Source: JAKJEP01 sp964580995
Lineage (GTDB): Bacteria > Planctomycetota > Phycisphaerae > Sedimentisphaerales > SM23-30
Direction: 5' to 3'
NCBI GenBank assembly: GCA_964580995.1
Contig: CAZOMV010000012.1
Span: forward strand, 1 to 64,000
DNA length: 64,000 nt
Shown here: positions 8,575 to 17,125 of the stretch, in pieces
Layout of the letters: the number at the start of each line of letters is the position of its first letter
Position numbering within the stretch: the first letter of the stretch is position 1
The notes under the pieces: model-generated
What the model was told of the DNA's origin: nothing
The model's input: only the letters and a program-made list of their open reading frames with translations
Databases searched by the model: none
Made by a program: the position numbers and the translations under genes

Positions 8575-8774
8575 TACCTTGCCAGATGATGGTCCATCGG
8601 GTTTGCCATCATGCAAGTATTTTTGTCGGGGGGATTCTGCCTCTGGGTGGGCATGGTTTATTATCCAATTCAGCAGAATCCGGGAAATTTACGCAATTTT
8701 ACTTTTTTTAGAGTAAAATGGATGTTTCAGGTGTGTAGTAGGTAGAAGATGAATGTTTCAGGCAAGGAAGGCGG

Positions 8775-9320
8775 ATGCTGGAAGATACATGGCTGCTGCT
8801 GAGATTCAAACGCGGAAATCCCGAGGCGCTGCGCCGCCTGTATGAAAAGTACCGGGTTTATTTGCTCCGGCTGGCGGCGGCCCTTTTGGCTGACAAGCAT
8901 ATGGCGGAGGACGTGGTACATGATGTTTTTCTCCGCCTGGTGCAGTCCGCCGATGGGCTTAAACTTTCGGGAAGCCTGAAGAGTTATTTGCGGACCTGTG
9001 TGGTGAATGGCGTGCGCAATAAGGCCCGGGCGGCAAAGATACGAGCTGCCGTGAGCCTGGAGGAGGCGGATTTGGCTGGGGCGGATACGGATGGTGCCAG
9101 CCAATGGATTATTCTGAAAGAGGAGTCGCAGCGGATTCATCAGGCCCTGGCCCAGTTGCCGGGAGAGCAGCGGGAAGTGATCGCGCTGCATCTGTACGGC
9201 GAGATGAAATTTCGCGAAATCGCCGGCTGGCAGGAGGTGTCGATCAAGACGATTCAGAGCCGGTATCGGTATGGATTGGAGAAACTGCGGTTGCTGTTAG
9301 ATGGTGAGGTTGAAAAATGA
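8775..9320 (+). CDS. ECF-type RNA polymerase sigma factor
   Basis: This 181-aa sigma-70 family protein has region 2 around AEDVVHDVFLRLVQ (about residues 45-60) and region 4 with LPGEQREVIALHLYGEMKF and a helix-turn-helix through SIKTIQSRYRYGLEKLR. It lacks regions 1 and 3, as ECF sigmas do. Its stop overlaps the next gene's start (ATGA), so the next protein, which has one membrane span, is the likely partner or anti-sigma factor. GGAAGG precedes the ATG. The regulon is unknown; the downstream secreted protein gene is a candidate target. Confidence 0.9.
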   Translation: MLEDTWLLLRFKRGNPEALRRLYEKYRVYLLRLAAALLADKHMAEDVVHDVFLRLVQSADGLKLSGSLKSYLRTCVVNGVRNKARAAKIRAAVSLEEADLAGADTDGASQWIILKEESQRIHQALAQLPGEQREVIALHLYGEMKFREIAGWQEVSIKTIQSRYRYGLEKLRLLLDGEVEK

Positions 9321-9760
9321 AGCCTATAAGAAAAATAGAAAAGTTACTTGCCCGGTTTGATATTGAGGTCAACAGCCAGCAGGACCGGGCGGTTCTCGAT
9401 AAATTGCTTGATGCCCAGGCGGAGCGAAAAATAACCGGGGCTTCTTTATCGGTTTTTGACGCATTCAGAATAATGATACGCAGCAGAATGATACAAATTA
9501 TGACGGCTACCATTATTATTGGGATTGGTTTTTTCAGTGTTTATGAATGGGGAGAAAGAGGTGAGATCGTATCGCAGCCGATTCCGCAAGAGGTTAGGTC
9601 TCCGGCGGATTTGACTACTCTGGGGGCACTTCGCTTTGCCTATTGCCGGGGAGGGATAGAACTGGTGGAAAAAATATGCGATCAAGCGATATCCAGGTCC
9701 GGACCGCGGCCGGCAGAGATATCGAGATGGGACTATTTTCAAGAAAGCAACAATCAGTAA
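9317..9760 (+). CDS. Putative membrane-anchored partner of the ECF sigma factor
   Basis: This 147-aa protein has a soluble N-terminal region of about 50 residues, one strongly hydrophobic segment (IQIMTATIIIGIGFFSVY, about 58-75) and a C-terminal region that would be extracytoplasmic. No zinc-binding anti-sigma motif (HxxxCxxC) is seen and I do not recognise a family. The 4-nt overlap with the upstream sigma factor gene is the main argument for an anti-sigma or sensor role. The C-terminal two Cys (YCRGG...KICD) could form a disulfide. Confidence 0.6.
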   Translation: MKPIRKIEKLLARFDIEVNSQQDRAVLDKLLDAQAERKITGASLSVFDAFRIMIRSRMIQIMTATIIIGIGFFSVYEWGERGEIVSQPIPQEVRSPADLTTLGALRFAYCRGGIELVEKICDQAISRSGPRPAEISRWDYFQESNNQ

Positions 9761-9777
9761 TTGGAAAGGATACCGTT

Positions 9778-10986
9778 ATGAGGATTACCAACAAAAGAAA
9801 AATGATACATGGCATGGGGATCGGATTTGTGATTATGATGCTGCAATTGTCGGCCCTGGCATTGCCGTCTGACCCGGAGAATGCAGCGCTGCTGTATTAT
9901 CAGGCCTTTTGCCGCTATGAAAAACCAAGCGAAACAATCGATGAAAAAGTCAGGGATCTGGCGGAAGGGAAAATCCAGCCGGATCCGGAGATGGTAAAAT
10001 ATATCGAGAGCTGCCGTCCTGCGATCGAACTGGCTGTAAAGGCCGCTGAACTCGGCCAATGCGACTGGGGGATTTTATATTCTGAAAAACTAAAGGTTTC
10101 GTTGGGCTATGCGGGCGAATCAAGGATGCTGAACCGAATTATCCTAGCTGATGCGAGAATAGCTATTCAACAAGCTGATTTTGATTTAGCACTTAACCGC
10201 TGCTTAACGGCGCGCAAGCTCGGTATCGATGTGGGCAGCAGTTCTAATTTGGTAATTTTCCTGGTGGATAGAACACTCGAAAGAAACGCGAACCAAGTTA
10301 TTCAGGATATTCTCTCCGGCAGTAAACTAGAACTGCGAATTCTGGAAAAACTTCAATCCCGGCTCAGGGAACTTGACGGTATGATGCGGCCAATTGAATT
10401 CTATTTTAAAGCGGAACAGGAGGTTATGGCTTCGTATATGACTGCTGAACAAATCCGAGACATTTTCAACCTGATTGATCCCGGTGAATTTAAGGAAAAA
10501 CAGACTTGTTGTCAATCCGCACATGAATTGATCCTTCATGCTGACGAGGAGTTCGTGAGGAAAAATTTGGCGTTTTATAACCGCGTCTGGTCAGAGATAT
10601 ATCCCGCGATTCAACTGCCCTACCCGCAGGCTTATAAGAAACTTGTGGAACTTCAGGGAGAGTATATTGACAGTAATATGGATTGCGGGAAAAATCCCGA
10701 GTCTGTTATGTCGGTTCTTCTGTGTATTCCTTGGAATAGACTTTATCATTGTTATGTTCAGCATAAGGTTTTCTCGAATGTCTTGCTGGCGGCGGTTGAA
10801 ATCTATATAATCGCTGACAGGACCGGGAAATTGCCCGATTCGCTGCCGGAGGGGCTGCCGAAGGATTTATTCAGCGGGAAGGATTTCCAATACCGGAAAA
10901 CGGAGGATGGCTTTGTCCTTCGCTGCCAGGGGGAGGATTTGAGGGAACACAAATACCATGAATATGAATTCAAGGTAAAGAAATAA
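9778..10986 (+). CDS. Secreted protein of unknown function, third gene of the ECF cluster
   Basis: This 402-aa protein starts at ATG 9778 (GGAAAGGA upstream); a longer frame to 9643 would overlap the previous gene and bury the signal peptide. Residues about 5-28 form a signal peptide (GIGFVIMMLQLSALALP). The remainder is helical, with TPR-like stretches (ALLYYQAFCRYEKP, ALNRCLTARKLG) and a C-terminal part, VLLAAVEIYIIADRTGKLPDSLPEGLPKD-type sequence, that resembles the end of planctomycete surface proteins carrying a short DLFSGKDFQYR region. No enzyme motif is seen. A strong terminator follows. Confidence 0.65.
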   Translation: MRITNKRKMIHGMGIGFVIMMLQLSALALPSDPENAALLYYQAFCRYEKPSETIDEKVRDLAEGKIQPDPEMVKYIESCRPAIELAVKAAELGQCDWGILYSEKLKVSLGYAGESRMLNRIILADARIAIQQADFDLALNRCLTARKLGIDVGSSSNLVIFLVDRTLERNANQVIQDILSGSKLELRILEKLQSRLRELDGMMRPIEFYFKAEQEVMASYMTAEQIRDIFNLIDPGEFKEKQTCCQSAHELILHADEEFVRKNLAFYNRVWSEIYPAIQLPYPQAYKKLVELQGEYIDSNMDCGKNPESVMSVLLCIPWNRLYHCYVQHKVFSNVLLAAVEIYIIADRTGKLPDSLPEGLPKDLFSGKDFQYRKTEDGFVLRCQGEDLREHKYHEYEFKVKK

Positions 10987-11005
10987 CGTTCGGTTTTACT
11001 TTATA

Positions 11006-11042
11006 AACAGGCTGGGTCAATATCGGCTCAGCCTGTTTTTTT
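11006..11042 (+). terminator. Rho-independent terminator after the ECF cluster
   Basis: AACAGGCTG pairs with CAGCCTGTT (11006-11014 with 11029-11037; further pairs with one G-T extend the stem), followed by a run of seven Ts. It also lies just beyond the rpe stop on the other strand and may act in both directions, although the minus-strand side has only a short T stretch. Confidence 0.85.
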
Positions 11043-11052
11043 ATTCCGCTTT

Positions 11053-11721
11053 TTACCGGCGGCAGGAATTCAGGATGGCGGCGATGGCGGCGGAGGGGCT
11101 GGGCTGGGCGAAGATGGCGTTGCCGGCTACCAGGGTGTCCGCGCCGGCGGCGGTGATGACGGGGGCGGTGGCGGGATCGATGCCGCCGTCCACTTCCAGC
11201 CGCTGGCCGGGGCGGAGCATGGCTTTGATTTCCCGGCAGCGCTGGGGGCTTTCGGGCAGGAAGCTCTGGCCGCCAAAGCCCGGCTCGACGGACATGAGCA
11301 GGACCTTGTCCACCGCGGCGATGATCGGTTTTAACGCAGCGACCGGAGTTTTGGGCTTGAGGGAGACACCCACCGCACAGCCGAGGTCGCGCAGTTGCTT
11401 GATCATGTCCTGGGGGCTGGGGACCGCTTCCAGATGGAAGGTGATGCCGTCGCTGCCGGCCTTGACGAATTCGGGGGCGTATTGGGGGGCGTCGGAGATC
11501 ATCAGGTGGGTATCGAAGAAGAGCTTATGATGCGGGCGAATCCATTTAACCAGAACCGGGCCGAAGGTAAGGTTGGGGACGAAATGTCCGTCCATGACAT
11601 CCAGGTGCAGGATACGCACGGACTTTTCAATTTCGGCAATATGGGCACTGAGGCGAGAAAAGTCCGCGCTTAAAATGGACGGGGCCATTTCGATGGTACC
11701 GGTGGGGGGCAGTTTCAGCAC
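11053..11721 (-). CDS. rpe: Ribulose-phosphate 3-epimerase
   Basis: This 222-aa TIM-barrel enzyme interconverts ribulose-5-phosphate and xylulose-5-phosphate in the pentose phosphate pathway. Signature elements are APSILSADFSRL near the N-terminus, HLDVMDGHFVPNLTFGP, DTHLM (metal-binding His and Asp), EPGFGGQ and VDGGI. Length is standard. The start codon is GTG at 11721, preceded by GAGGAA. It is the last gene of the minus-strand gap-pgk-rpe set, 22 bp after pgk, linking glycolysis and pentose phosphate reactions in one transcript. Confidence 0.95.
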   Translation of the reverse strand: MLKLPPTGTIEMAPSILSADFSRLSAHIAEIEKSVRILHLDVMDGHFVPNLTFGPVLVKWIRPHHKLFFDTHLMISDAPQYAPEFVKAGSDGITFHLEAVPSPQDMIKQLRDLGCAVGVSLKPKTPVAALKPIIAAVDKVLLMSVEPGFGGQSFLPESPQRCREIKAMLRPGQRLEVDGGIDPATAPVITAAGADTLVAGNAIFAQPSPSAAIAAILNSCRR

Positions 11722-11743
11722 AGTAAAAATTCCTCGCCGGGGG

Positions 11744-12949
11744 TTAGTCTTCCTTTTCGTCCAGGATTTCGATGCAGGTGAATTTTCTGCCTTCGAGAAA
11801 TTCCAGGCTTGCTCCGCCGCCGGTGGAAATATGGGTCATGCGTTCTTCCAGGCCCATCTGTTCGACGGCCGCGGCGCTGTCACCGCCGCCGATGATGCTT
11901 ACAGCCCCTTTGTCAGTGGCAGCGGCAATCGCCTCGGCTACCGCTTTGGTACCGGCGTCGAAGGGTTCCATCTCGAAGACACCCATCGGGCCATTCCATA
12001 CGATAGTTTTGGCATCGGCAATCTTGCTGGCGAAAAGTTTTCGCGTTTCCGGCCCGATGTCCAGCCCCTGATAGTCAGCGGGGATATTGCCGGTGTTGGT
12101 TTTATGTTCGGCGTGAGCCTTGAATTCTTTGGCGATGACATTGTCCACCGGCAAGACCAGTTCGCAGCCTTTGGTTTTGGCGGTGGCCAGCAGTTTCATG
12201 GCCGTATCCAGCTTGTCCAACTCGCAGATGCTCTGGCCGACTTCGTAGCCCTGGGCCTTGAAGAAGGTATAGGCCATGCCGCCGCCGATGAGGATGCGGT
12301 TGACCTTGGTAATGAGGTTTTCAATGACGGTAATCTTGTCGCTGACCTTGGCGCCGCCGAGGATGGCGACAAACGGCCGTTTGGGTTTGGCCAGGGCCTC
12401 GCCCAGATATTGCAGCTCTTTTTGAATGAGGAATCCGCAGACCCGTTTGCCCTGGCCGAGGATGGAGGGGACACCGTACATGGAGGCGTGCTCGCGGTGG
12501 GCGGTGCCGAAGGCGTCATTGACGTAGATGTCGGCCAGTTGGGCCAGTTGGGCGGAAAATTCCGGTTTGTTTTTGGTCTCGCCGGGGTGGAAGCGGAGAT
12601 TCTCCAGCATAATGACCTCCCCGTTTTTCAGGGCATCAACCATAGCCTGCACCTTCGGGCCGATGCAATCGGGGGCCATCTTGACAGGCTTACCGAGCAG
12701 TTCGCCCAGCCGTTTGGCGGCGGGAGCCATGGAGTATTTGGGATCGGGGGCGTCTTTGGGCCGGCCCAGGTGCGAGGCCAGCACCAGTCTGGCTCCGCCT
12801 TTCAGCGCGGCCTGGATGCTCGGCAGTGCCATCTGGATGCGCCGATCGTTGGTGATGTTGCCCTTGTCATCGAGGGGGACATTAAAATCCACCCGCATAA
12901 ATACCCGTTTGCCTTTTACGTCGATATCCGCGATTGTTTTTTTGGCCAT
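11744..12949 (-). CDS. pgk: Phosphoglycerate kinase
   Basis: This 401-aa glycolytic enzyme transfers a phosphate between 1,3-bisphosphoglycerate and ADP. RVDFNVPLDDKGNITND is near the N-terminus (substrate-binding Arg/Asp/Asn), followed by LASHLGRPK, the hinge region GGAKVSDK, GPMGVFE, and the nucleotide-binding GGGDSAAAVEQ...ISTGGGASLEFLEG at the C-terminus. Length is typical. It is preceded by gap (89-bp gap with a hairpin) and followed by rpe (22-bp gap) on the same strand. Confidence 0.97.
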   Translation of the reverse strand: MAKKTIADIDVKGKRVFMRVDFNVPLDDKGNITNDRRIQMALPSIQAALKGGARLVLASHLGRPKDAPDPKYSMAPAAKRLGELLGKPVKMAPDCIGPKVQAMVDALKNGEVIMLENLRFHPGETKNKPEFSAQLAQLADIYVNDAFGTAHREHASMYGVPSILGQGKRVCGFLIQKELQYLGEALAKPKRPFVAILGGAKVSDKITVIENLITKVNRILIGGGMAYTFFKAQGYEVGQSICELDKLDTAMKLLATAKTKGCELVLPVDNVIAKEFKAHAEHKTNTGNIPADYQGLDIGPETRKLFASKIADAKTIVWNGPMGVFEMEPFDAGTKAVAEAIAAATDKGAVSIIGGGDSAAAVEQMGLEERMTHISTGGGASLEFLEGRKFTCIEILDEKED

Positions 12950-12980
12950 GGCTGGGACCTTTCAAGTAAGAGCTGATAGA

Positions 12981-13019
12981 AAGTAAGGGCTCCGGCTTAG
13001 ATGGCAGAAGCCCTTACTT
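12981..13019 (-). other. Intercistronic hairpin between gap and pgk
   Basis: AAGTAAGGGCT (12981-12991) and AGCCCTTACTT (13009-13019) form a perfect 11-bp stem with a 17-nt loop. On the coding (minus) strand it lies just after the gap stop and before the pgk ribosome-binding site, with no strong T-run behind it. It could be a processing or stability element that sets the gap:pgk ratio, or a leaky terminator. Confidence 0.7.
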
Positions 13020-13038
13020 GATATATTCAACAATTCCA

Positions 13039-14070
13039 TTACAGCAGAGAGGCAAGTTTCTTCATGATGTCAACGGTCCGGTTGGAATAACCCCATTCAT
13101 TGTCATACCAGCTAACGACCTTAACCAGGTTGGAGCCGGTTTTGGGCATGACCATGGTGGAAAGGGCGTCGAAGATGCTGGAGTGGCTATTGCCGATGAT
13201 GTCGCTGCTGACGATCGGCTCGTCGCAGTATTCCAGAATGCCCTTCAGTTCGCCGGCGGCCGCGGCTTTGACGGCGGCGTTGATTTCATCGGCGGTGACG
13301 GACTTTTTCAGTTCGGCGACCAGATCCACCCGGCTGCCGGTCATGACCGGAACCCGCATGGCGAAGCCGTCCAGCTTGCCGTTGAGTTCGGGAATAACTT
13401 CACCGACGGCGCGGGCGGCACCGGTGGTGGTGGGGATGATGTTGGGCGCGGCGGCCCGGGCGCGGCGGAGGTCCTTGTGGACGATGTCCAGAACGACCTG
13501 GTCGTTGGTATAAGCGTGGATGGTGGTCATCATGCCGCGTTCGATGCCGAAAGCCTTGTGGATGACCTTGGCCAGGGGGGCCAGGCAGTTGGTGGTGCAA
13601 CTGGCGTTGGAAACGCATTGATGTTCCTTTTTGAGGATGTTGTCATTCACGCCCAGCACCACGGTGGCGTCGATCTTATCGGCGGCGGGAACGCTGAGGA
13701 TGACTTTCTTGGCCCCGGCTTTGATATGATCGCCGTAGCCGCCTTTTTCGCTCTCGCGTTTGCGGAAAACGCCGGTCGATTCCAGAATGATCTGGGCACC
13801 CAGCTCACCCCAGGGGAGTTTGGCGGGGCTTTTTTCGGCCAAGGTTTTGATTTTTTTGCCATCAACGATAATGGCACCTTCTTCGGCGCTGACCTGCCCT
13901 TGATATTTGCCCATGATAGTGTCATATTTGAAGAGATGGGCATTGGTTTTACTGTCGGTGAGGTCATTGATCGCCACGACTTCGAATTCGCTGGTGCGGG
14001 CGGCCAGAATACGCATGACCGTTCTGCCAATTCTACCAAAACCATTGATACCTACCTTGATCGGTGCCAT
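13039..14070 (-). CDS. gap: Glyceraldehyde-3-phosphate dehydrogenase, type I
   Basis: This 343-aa NAD(P)-dependent enzyme oxidises glyceraldehyde-3-phosphate to 1,3-bisphosphoglycerate. It has the Rossmann motif NGFGRIGR at residues about 9-16, the active-site SNASCTTNCLAPL (catalytic Cys in the first SC), and the C-terminal WYDNEWGYSNR. Length is standard. The start is supported by GGAGT 8 nt upstream. It is the first gene of gap-pgk-rpe. Confidence 0.97.
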   Translation of the reverse strand: MAPIKVGINGFGRIGRTVMRILAARTSEFEVVAINDLTDSKTNAHLFKYDTIMGKYQGQVSAEEGAIIVDGKKIKTLAEKSPAKLPWGELGAQIILESTGVFRKRESEKGGYGDHIKAGAKKVILSVPAADKIDATVVLGVNDNILKKEHQCVSNASCTTNCLAPLAKVIHKAFGIERGMMTTIHAYTNDQVVLDIVHKDLRRARAAAPNIIPTTTGAARAVGEVIPELNGKLDGFAMRVPVMTGSRVDLVAELKKSVTADEINAAVKAAAAGELKGILEYCDEPIVSSDIIGNSHSSIFDALSTMVMPKTGSNLVKVVSWYDNEWGYSNRTVDIMKKLASLL

Positions 14071-14257
14071 TCTAATAACTCCTTGTAAATTAAATCTTTA
14101 ACCATACTTTTCTTATACACCCAGAACATAACTTCTATCCTGGTTCCATCTTTCCCCCCCCAGTGGTTACAGGGACTTGACCCGGTAACTCCACAACAAG
14201 GTATCGACAAGTTTTCTGATGTCAAGTAATTTTATGCAGGTTGTTGATGAAAGTTGG

Positions 14258-15007
14258 TTAAAAAGCCCGCAGGCAAAGATATATGGATGTAACAACGGCC
14301 AAAACGGTGACGAGGGTATTGAAGAGTTTTTGCGGGACTACATGGACGAGTTTGTAACCCAATATACCGCCGATACATATGCAAGGGATCAGAATCAGGT
14401 TGACCAGCAGGGAGGCCGGGCTGATGAGGCCTAAATCCAGGCTGAAGGGGACTTTAACCATATTAATAATCCAGAAAAACCAGGCGGAAGTACCGACGAA
14501 ATCCCGTTTATCTAACCGCATGGCTAGCAGATAGATAGTCATTATGGGACCGGCGGCGTTGGCCAGCATACTGGTCCCGCCGGCCAGGATGCCCATCAGG
14601 GCGGCGAACCACCAGATGGTCGGGATGGGATGATCTGCGCCTAAACGGCTGTTGCGCCAAGTGGTTACGGCAATAAGCAGCAGGGTGATAACGCCGATGA
14701 GGGGCATTAGTATATCATCGCTGACGATGTCCAGGCAATAATAGCCGGCCACAATACCCAGAATAGCCCAAGGGATGAGCTTGAATAGCTGTTTCCATTG
14801 TACGTGCTTACGCCAGAAGAAGATGGCCATGATGTCGGCTAGGCAGAGTATCGGCAGGAGAAAGCCGGTGGACTGGCGGGCGGGCAGGATGATGGCTAGC
14901 ATGGGAACGACCAGGACGCCGCTGCCCGGGACGCCCATCTTGGAAAAGCCGATTAGCGCGGCACAAACCGCCACAATTACCCATTGCATCATATCTAATT
15001 CGAGCAT
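14258..15007 (-). CDS. TauE/SafE (DUF81) family membrane permease
   Basis: This 249-aa integral membrane protein has about eight hydrophobic spans and the family's two-fold pattern: GFSKMGVPGSGVLVVPML near the N-terminus and ALMGILAGGTSMLANAAGPIMTIYL in the second half. Family members export sulfite, sulfoacetate or related organic anions. The start ATG at 15007 follows AAGGA. It diverges from the GntR gene with 137 bp between starts and may share that control region. The substrate is unknown; no sulfur genes are adjacent. Confidence 0.85.
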   Translation of the reverse strand: MLELDMMQWVIVAVCAALIGFSKMGVPGSGVLVVPMLAIILPARQSTGFLLPILCLADIMAIFFWRKHVQWKQLFKLIPWAILGIVAGYYCLDIVSDDILMPLIGVITLLLIAVTTWRNSRLGADHPIPTIWWFAALMGILAGGTSMLANAAGPIMTIYLLAMRLDKRDFVGTSAWFFWIINMVKVPFSLDLGLISPASLLVNLILIPCICIGGILGYKLVHVVPQKLFNTLVTVLAVVTSIYLCLRAF

Positions 15008-15079
15008 AAACGGTCCTTATATAAAAGGAGGTATTCTAACAGGAAACTAAAACATTTTAGCGGAAAATGGGCGGAAAAT

Positions 15080-15107
15080 TTGACAAGGGGGAATTTTGTG
15101 GTATATT
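15080..15107 (+). promoter_or_regulatory. Promoter of the GntR-ABC operon
   Basis: A consensus TTGACA (15080-15085) is followed after 16 bp by TATATT (15102-15107); an alternative TATTGT at 15104 gives an 18-bp spacer. The GntR operator overlaps its -10 box and start site. Confidence 0.65.
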
Positions 15108-15128
15108 GTACTAGTAGTAATAGTACAA
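15106..15128. promoter_or_regulatory. Predicted GntR/YtrA-type operator
   Basis: TTGTACTA, seven bases, TAGTACAA: a perfect 8-bp inverted repeat with a 7-bp centre. It overlaps the -10 element and transcription start of the operon and lies 17 bp before the regulator's ATG. YtrA-subfamily GntR repressors commonly bind GTACTA/TAGTAC-type palindromes next to their own genes, so autorepression is the simplest reading. Confidence 0.75.
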
Positions 15129-15144
15129 GTATGAAGGTTATTAT

Positions 15145-15549
15145 ATGCAGATACAGATTGACCATGCGTCGGAACGGGCGGTGTATCAGCAGATCATCGA
15201 TCAGGTCCGGCGGGATATTGCGTTGGGGAGGCTGAGAACGGGGGAGAAGCTGCCGACGGTGCGGCAATTGGCGGGGCAACTGCTGATTAATCCTAATACT
15301 ATTGCCAAGGCGTATCGGACGCTGGAGCAGGATAAAATTATCGTAACCCGTTCCGGCGCTGGGGCTTATATTGCTCCGTTGAGCAGTAATCTGAGCGGGG
15401 AAGTGCGGGAGAGGATCATCCGGCAACAGATGGAGCGGCTGGCGGTGGACGCGGTGCATATGCAGATTGACCGGAAAACGTTGACGGAGTGGTTTATGCA
15501 GACGATGGATACTTTTAATCTGGGATCGGAGGGTTCGCATGAGCAATGA
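15145..15549 (+). CDS. GntR-family transcriptional regulator, YtrA subfamily
   Basis: This 134-aa protein has an N-terminal winged helix-turn-helix (YQQIIDQVRRDIALGRLRTG, then LPTVRQLAGQLLINPNTIAKAYRTLE, about residues 12-63) and only a short helical C-terminal region, as expected for the YtrA subfamily, which lacks a large ligand-binding domain. It sits first in an operon with an ABC transporter and ends by overlapping the transporter gene by 11 nt. A perfect palindrome at 15106-15128 is its likely binding site. Relatives respond to cell-envelope stress or antibiotics in other bacteria; the signal here is unknown. Confidence 0.92.
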   Translation: MQIQIDHASERAVYQQIIDQVRRDIALGRLRTGEKLPTVRQLAGQLLINPNTIAKAYRTLEQDKIIVTRSGAGAYIAPLSSNLSGEVRERIIRQQMERLAVDAVHMQIDRKTLTEWFMQTMDTFNLGSEGSHEQ

Positions 15550-16438
15550 GGCGATCGTCCTATCGAATCTGGTGAAATATTACGAGGGCCGGTGCGTGCT
15601 GGACGGGATTGACCTGGTGATTCCGCTGGGGTGCATCTACGGGCTGCTGGGGCGGAACGGGGCGGGCAAGACCACGATTATCCGGATGCTGCTGGGGCTG
15701 GAGCCGGTGACGCGGGGGGCGGTGAAGCTGCTGGGCAGGGAGGCGGCGCGGCTGACGGCGGAGGAGCGGGGTCGGATCGGGTATGTGGCGGAGGGGCACC
15801 ACCTGATCCAGGGGTACAAGGTGAGCAAGCTGGCGGACCTGTGCCGCAGCCTGTCGCGTCGGTGGGACGGGGAATTTTTCGATAAGCTGATGCAGACGTT
15901 CCGGCTGCCGCTGAATCGCAAGGTCAAGCAATTATCGACGGGGATGCGGGCGCAGTTGAATCTGGCGCTGGCGATGGCGAGCCAGCCGGAGCTGCTGATC
16001 CTGGACGACCCGACGCTGGGGCTGGATACCATCGCCCGGCGGCAGTTTCTGGAGCTGGCGATCGAGCTGATCGGGCAGGACGGGCGGACGATTCTGTTCA
16101 GTTCGCACATACTCAGCGATGTGGAGCGGATCGCGGACCGGATCGGGATTTTAGCGGCGGGCAAGCTGGTGGTGGACTGCGGGCTGGAAGAGCTGAAAGG
16201 CCGGGTGAAAAAACTGCGGGTGATTTTCCCGGAGGAAGCGCCGGCGAATTTGTACCTGACCGAAATTATTAACCGGCAAAGCAGCGGGCGGGAGATGATT
16301 CTGACGGTTGCCAACTGGAATGAACAGAAACGGGCCATATTGGAGACCTTCCACCCGGAATCCTGCACGGAAATCCCGATGACGCTGGAAGATATTTTTA
16401 TTGAATGCACCCAACCCATTCAGGAGGTGACAATATGA
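15539..16438 (+). CDS. ABC transporter ATP-binding protein
   Basis: This 299-aa ATPase has Walker A GRNGAGKTT (about residues 38-46), an LSTGMRAQL signature, Walker B LLILDDPTLGLD and the switch His in FSSHILSDV. A C-terminal extension of about 80 residues is typical of drug/bacitracin-type exporters of the CcmA/YtrB class. It partners with the next gene, whose start codon overlaps its stop (ATGA). The start overlaps the end of the GntR gene. Confidence 0.93.
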   Translation: MSNEAIVLSNLVKYYEGRCVLDGIDLVIPLGCIYGLLGRNGAGKTTIIRMLLGLEPVTRGAVKLLGREAARLTAEERGRIGYVAEGHHLIQGYKVSKLADLCRSLSRRWDGEFFDKLMQTFRLPLNRKVKQLSTGMRAQLNLALAMASQPELLILDDPTLGLDTIARRQFLELAIELIGQDGRTILFSSHILSDVERIADRIGILAAGKLVVDCGLEELKGRVKKLRVIFPEEAPANLYLTEIINRQSSGREMILTVANWNEQKRAILETFHPESCTEIPMTLEDIFIECTQPIQEVTI

Positions 16439-17115
16439 AAATGCTGGCCTTGTTGAAGCAGGAAGTAGAGGAGATTCTGATCTTCAGTATCCTGCCGATT
16501 CTCTTCATCGTAATACTGATGGGTGCGGTCGGCTTTAACCTGCCGTGGGATGGGACGAACCAGATGCAATATCACGCCGTGGATGTGTATGGCGTGGAAA
16601 GGCTGCCGGATTGCTTAATAACTGGCTGGGTCTGGTTCTTTCTGCTGTTTCCCATTATCAGCGCCGGTCTGGGGATATTCCAGATGCGAAATGATCTGGC
16701 CAAGAAGATATCCGTTTTTCTTTCCACGCACGCGACTATGCGGGATCAGATACTTACAGTAAGGATACTGGTTGGTTTGGGTTTTCTGCTGGTGCTGGTT
16801 TTGTCGGTTTTGATTTTGTATCTGAGCTGGGTTTACGATGCCGGGTTGCAGGCGGTACCGGGGGTAGTTGGTTTCCTGGTGCGGATGTTTGCCGGGGTAT
16901 GGCTGCTTTCGTTTGCCTGTTATGCCCTGGGTTTAGTAACGGCGGTGCATCCTTCCCGGCTGGTTGTCTATACAGTGCCGGTGGTGCTGGCAGCGATACT
17001 ACTATTGCTGGTTTTCATCAAGGGATTTGGGATAGAGGCTTTTTTGCTGCTGGCGGTGGCAGCGGCGATGAGCCTGTTTTGTCTCTGGCAGAAATACACG
17101 AACATGCCTTTATGA
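16435..17115 (+). CDS. ABC transporter permease-like membrane protein
   Basis: This 226-aa protein has about six hydrophobic segments (for example ILIFSILPILFIVILMGAVG and FLLVLVLSVLILYLSWVYDA). The start was chosen at ATG 16435 because of the strong AGGAGG eight nt upstream and the overlap with the ATPase gene. It probably forms the membrane part of the transporter encoded with the preceding gene. Sequence resemblance to named permeases is weak, so the substrate is open. Confidence 0.8.
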   Translation: MKMLALLKQEVEEILIFSILPILFIVILMGAVGFNLPWDGTNQMQYHAVDVYGVERLPDCLITGWVWFFLLFPIISAGLGIFQMRNDLAKKISVFLSTHATMRDQILTVRILVGLGFLLVLVLSVLILYLSWVYDAGLQAVPGVVGFLVRMFAGVWLLSFACYALGLVTAVHPSRLVVYTVPVVLAAILLLLVFIKGFGIEAFLLLAVAAAMSLFCLWQKYTNMPL

Positions 17116-17125
17116 GGGAAATATT

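Noticed and set aside
11573..12976. 467-aa open frame on the plus strand over rpe and pgk
   Set aside because: It is antisense to the rpe start and all of pgk; the Gly/Asp/Phe-rich composition is typical of a reverse-frame shadow.
13018..14088. 356-aa open frame antisense to gap
   Set aside because: It fully overlaps a certain gap gene and has low-complexity Gly/Asp composition.
14219..14434. 71-aa open frame beyond the TauE-like gene
   Set aside because: It mostly overlaps the 3' end of the permease gene on the other strand and lacks a ribosome-binding site.
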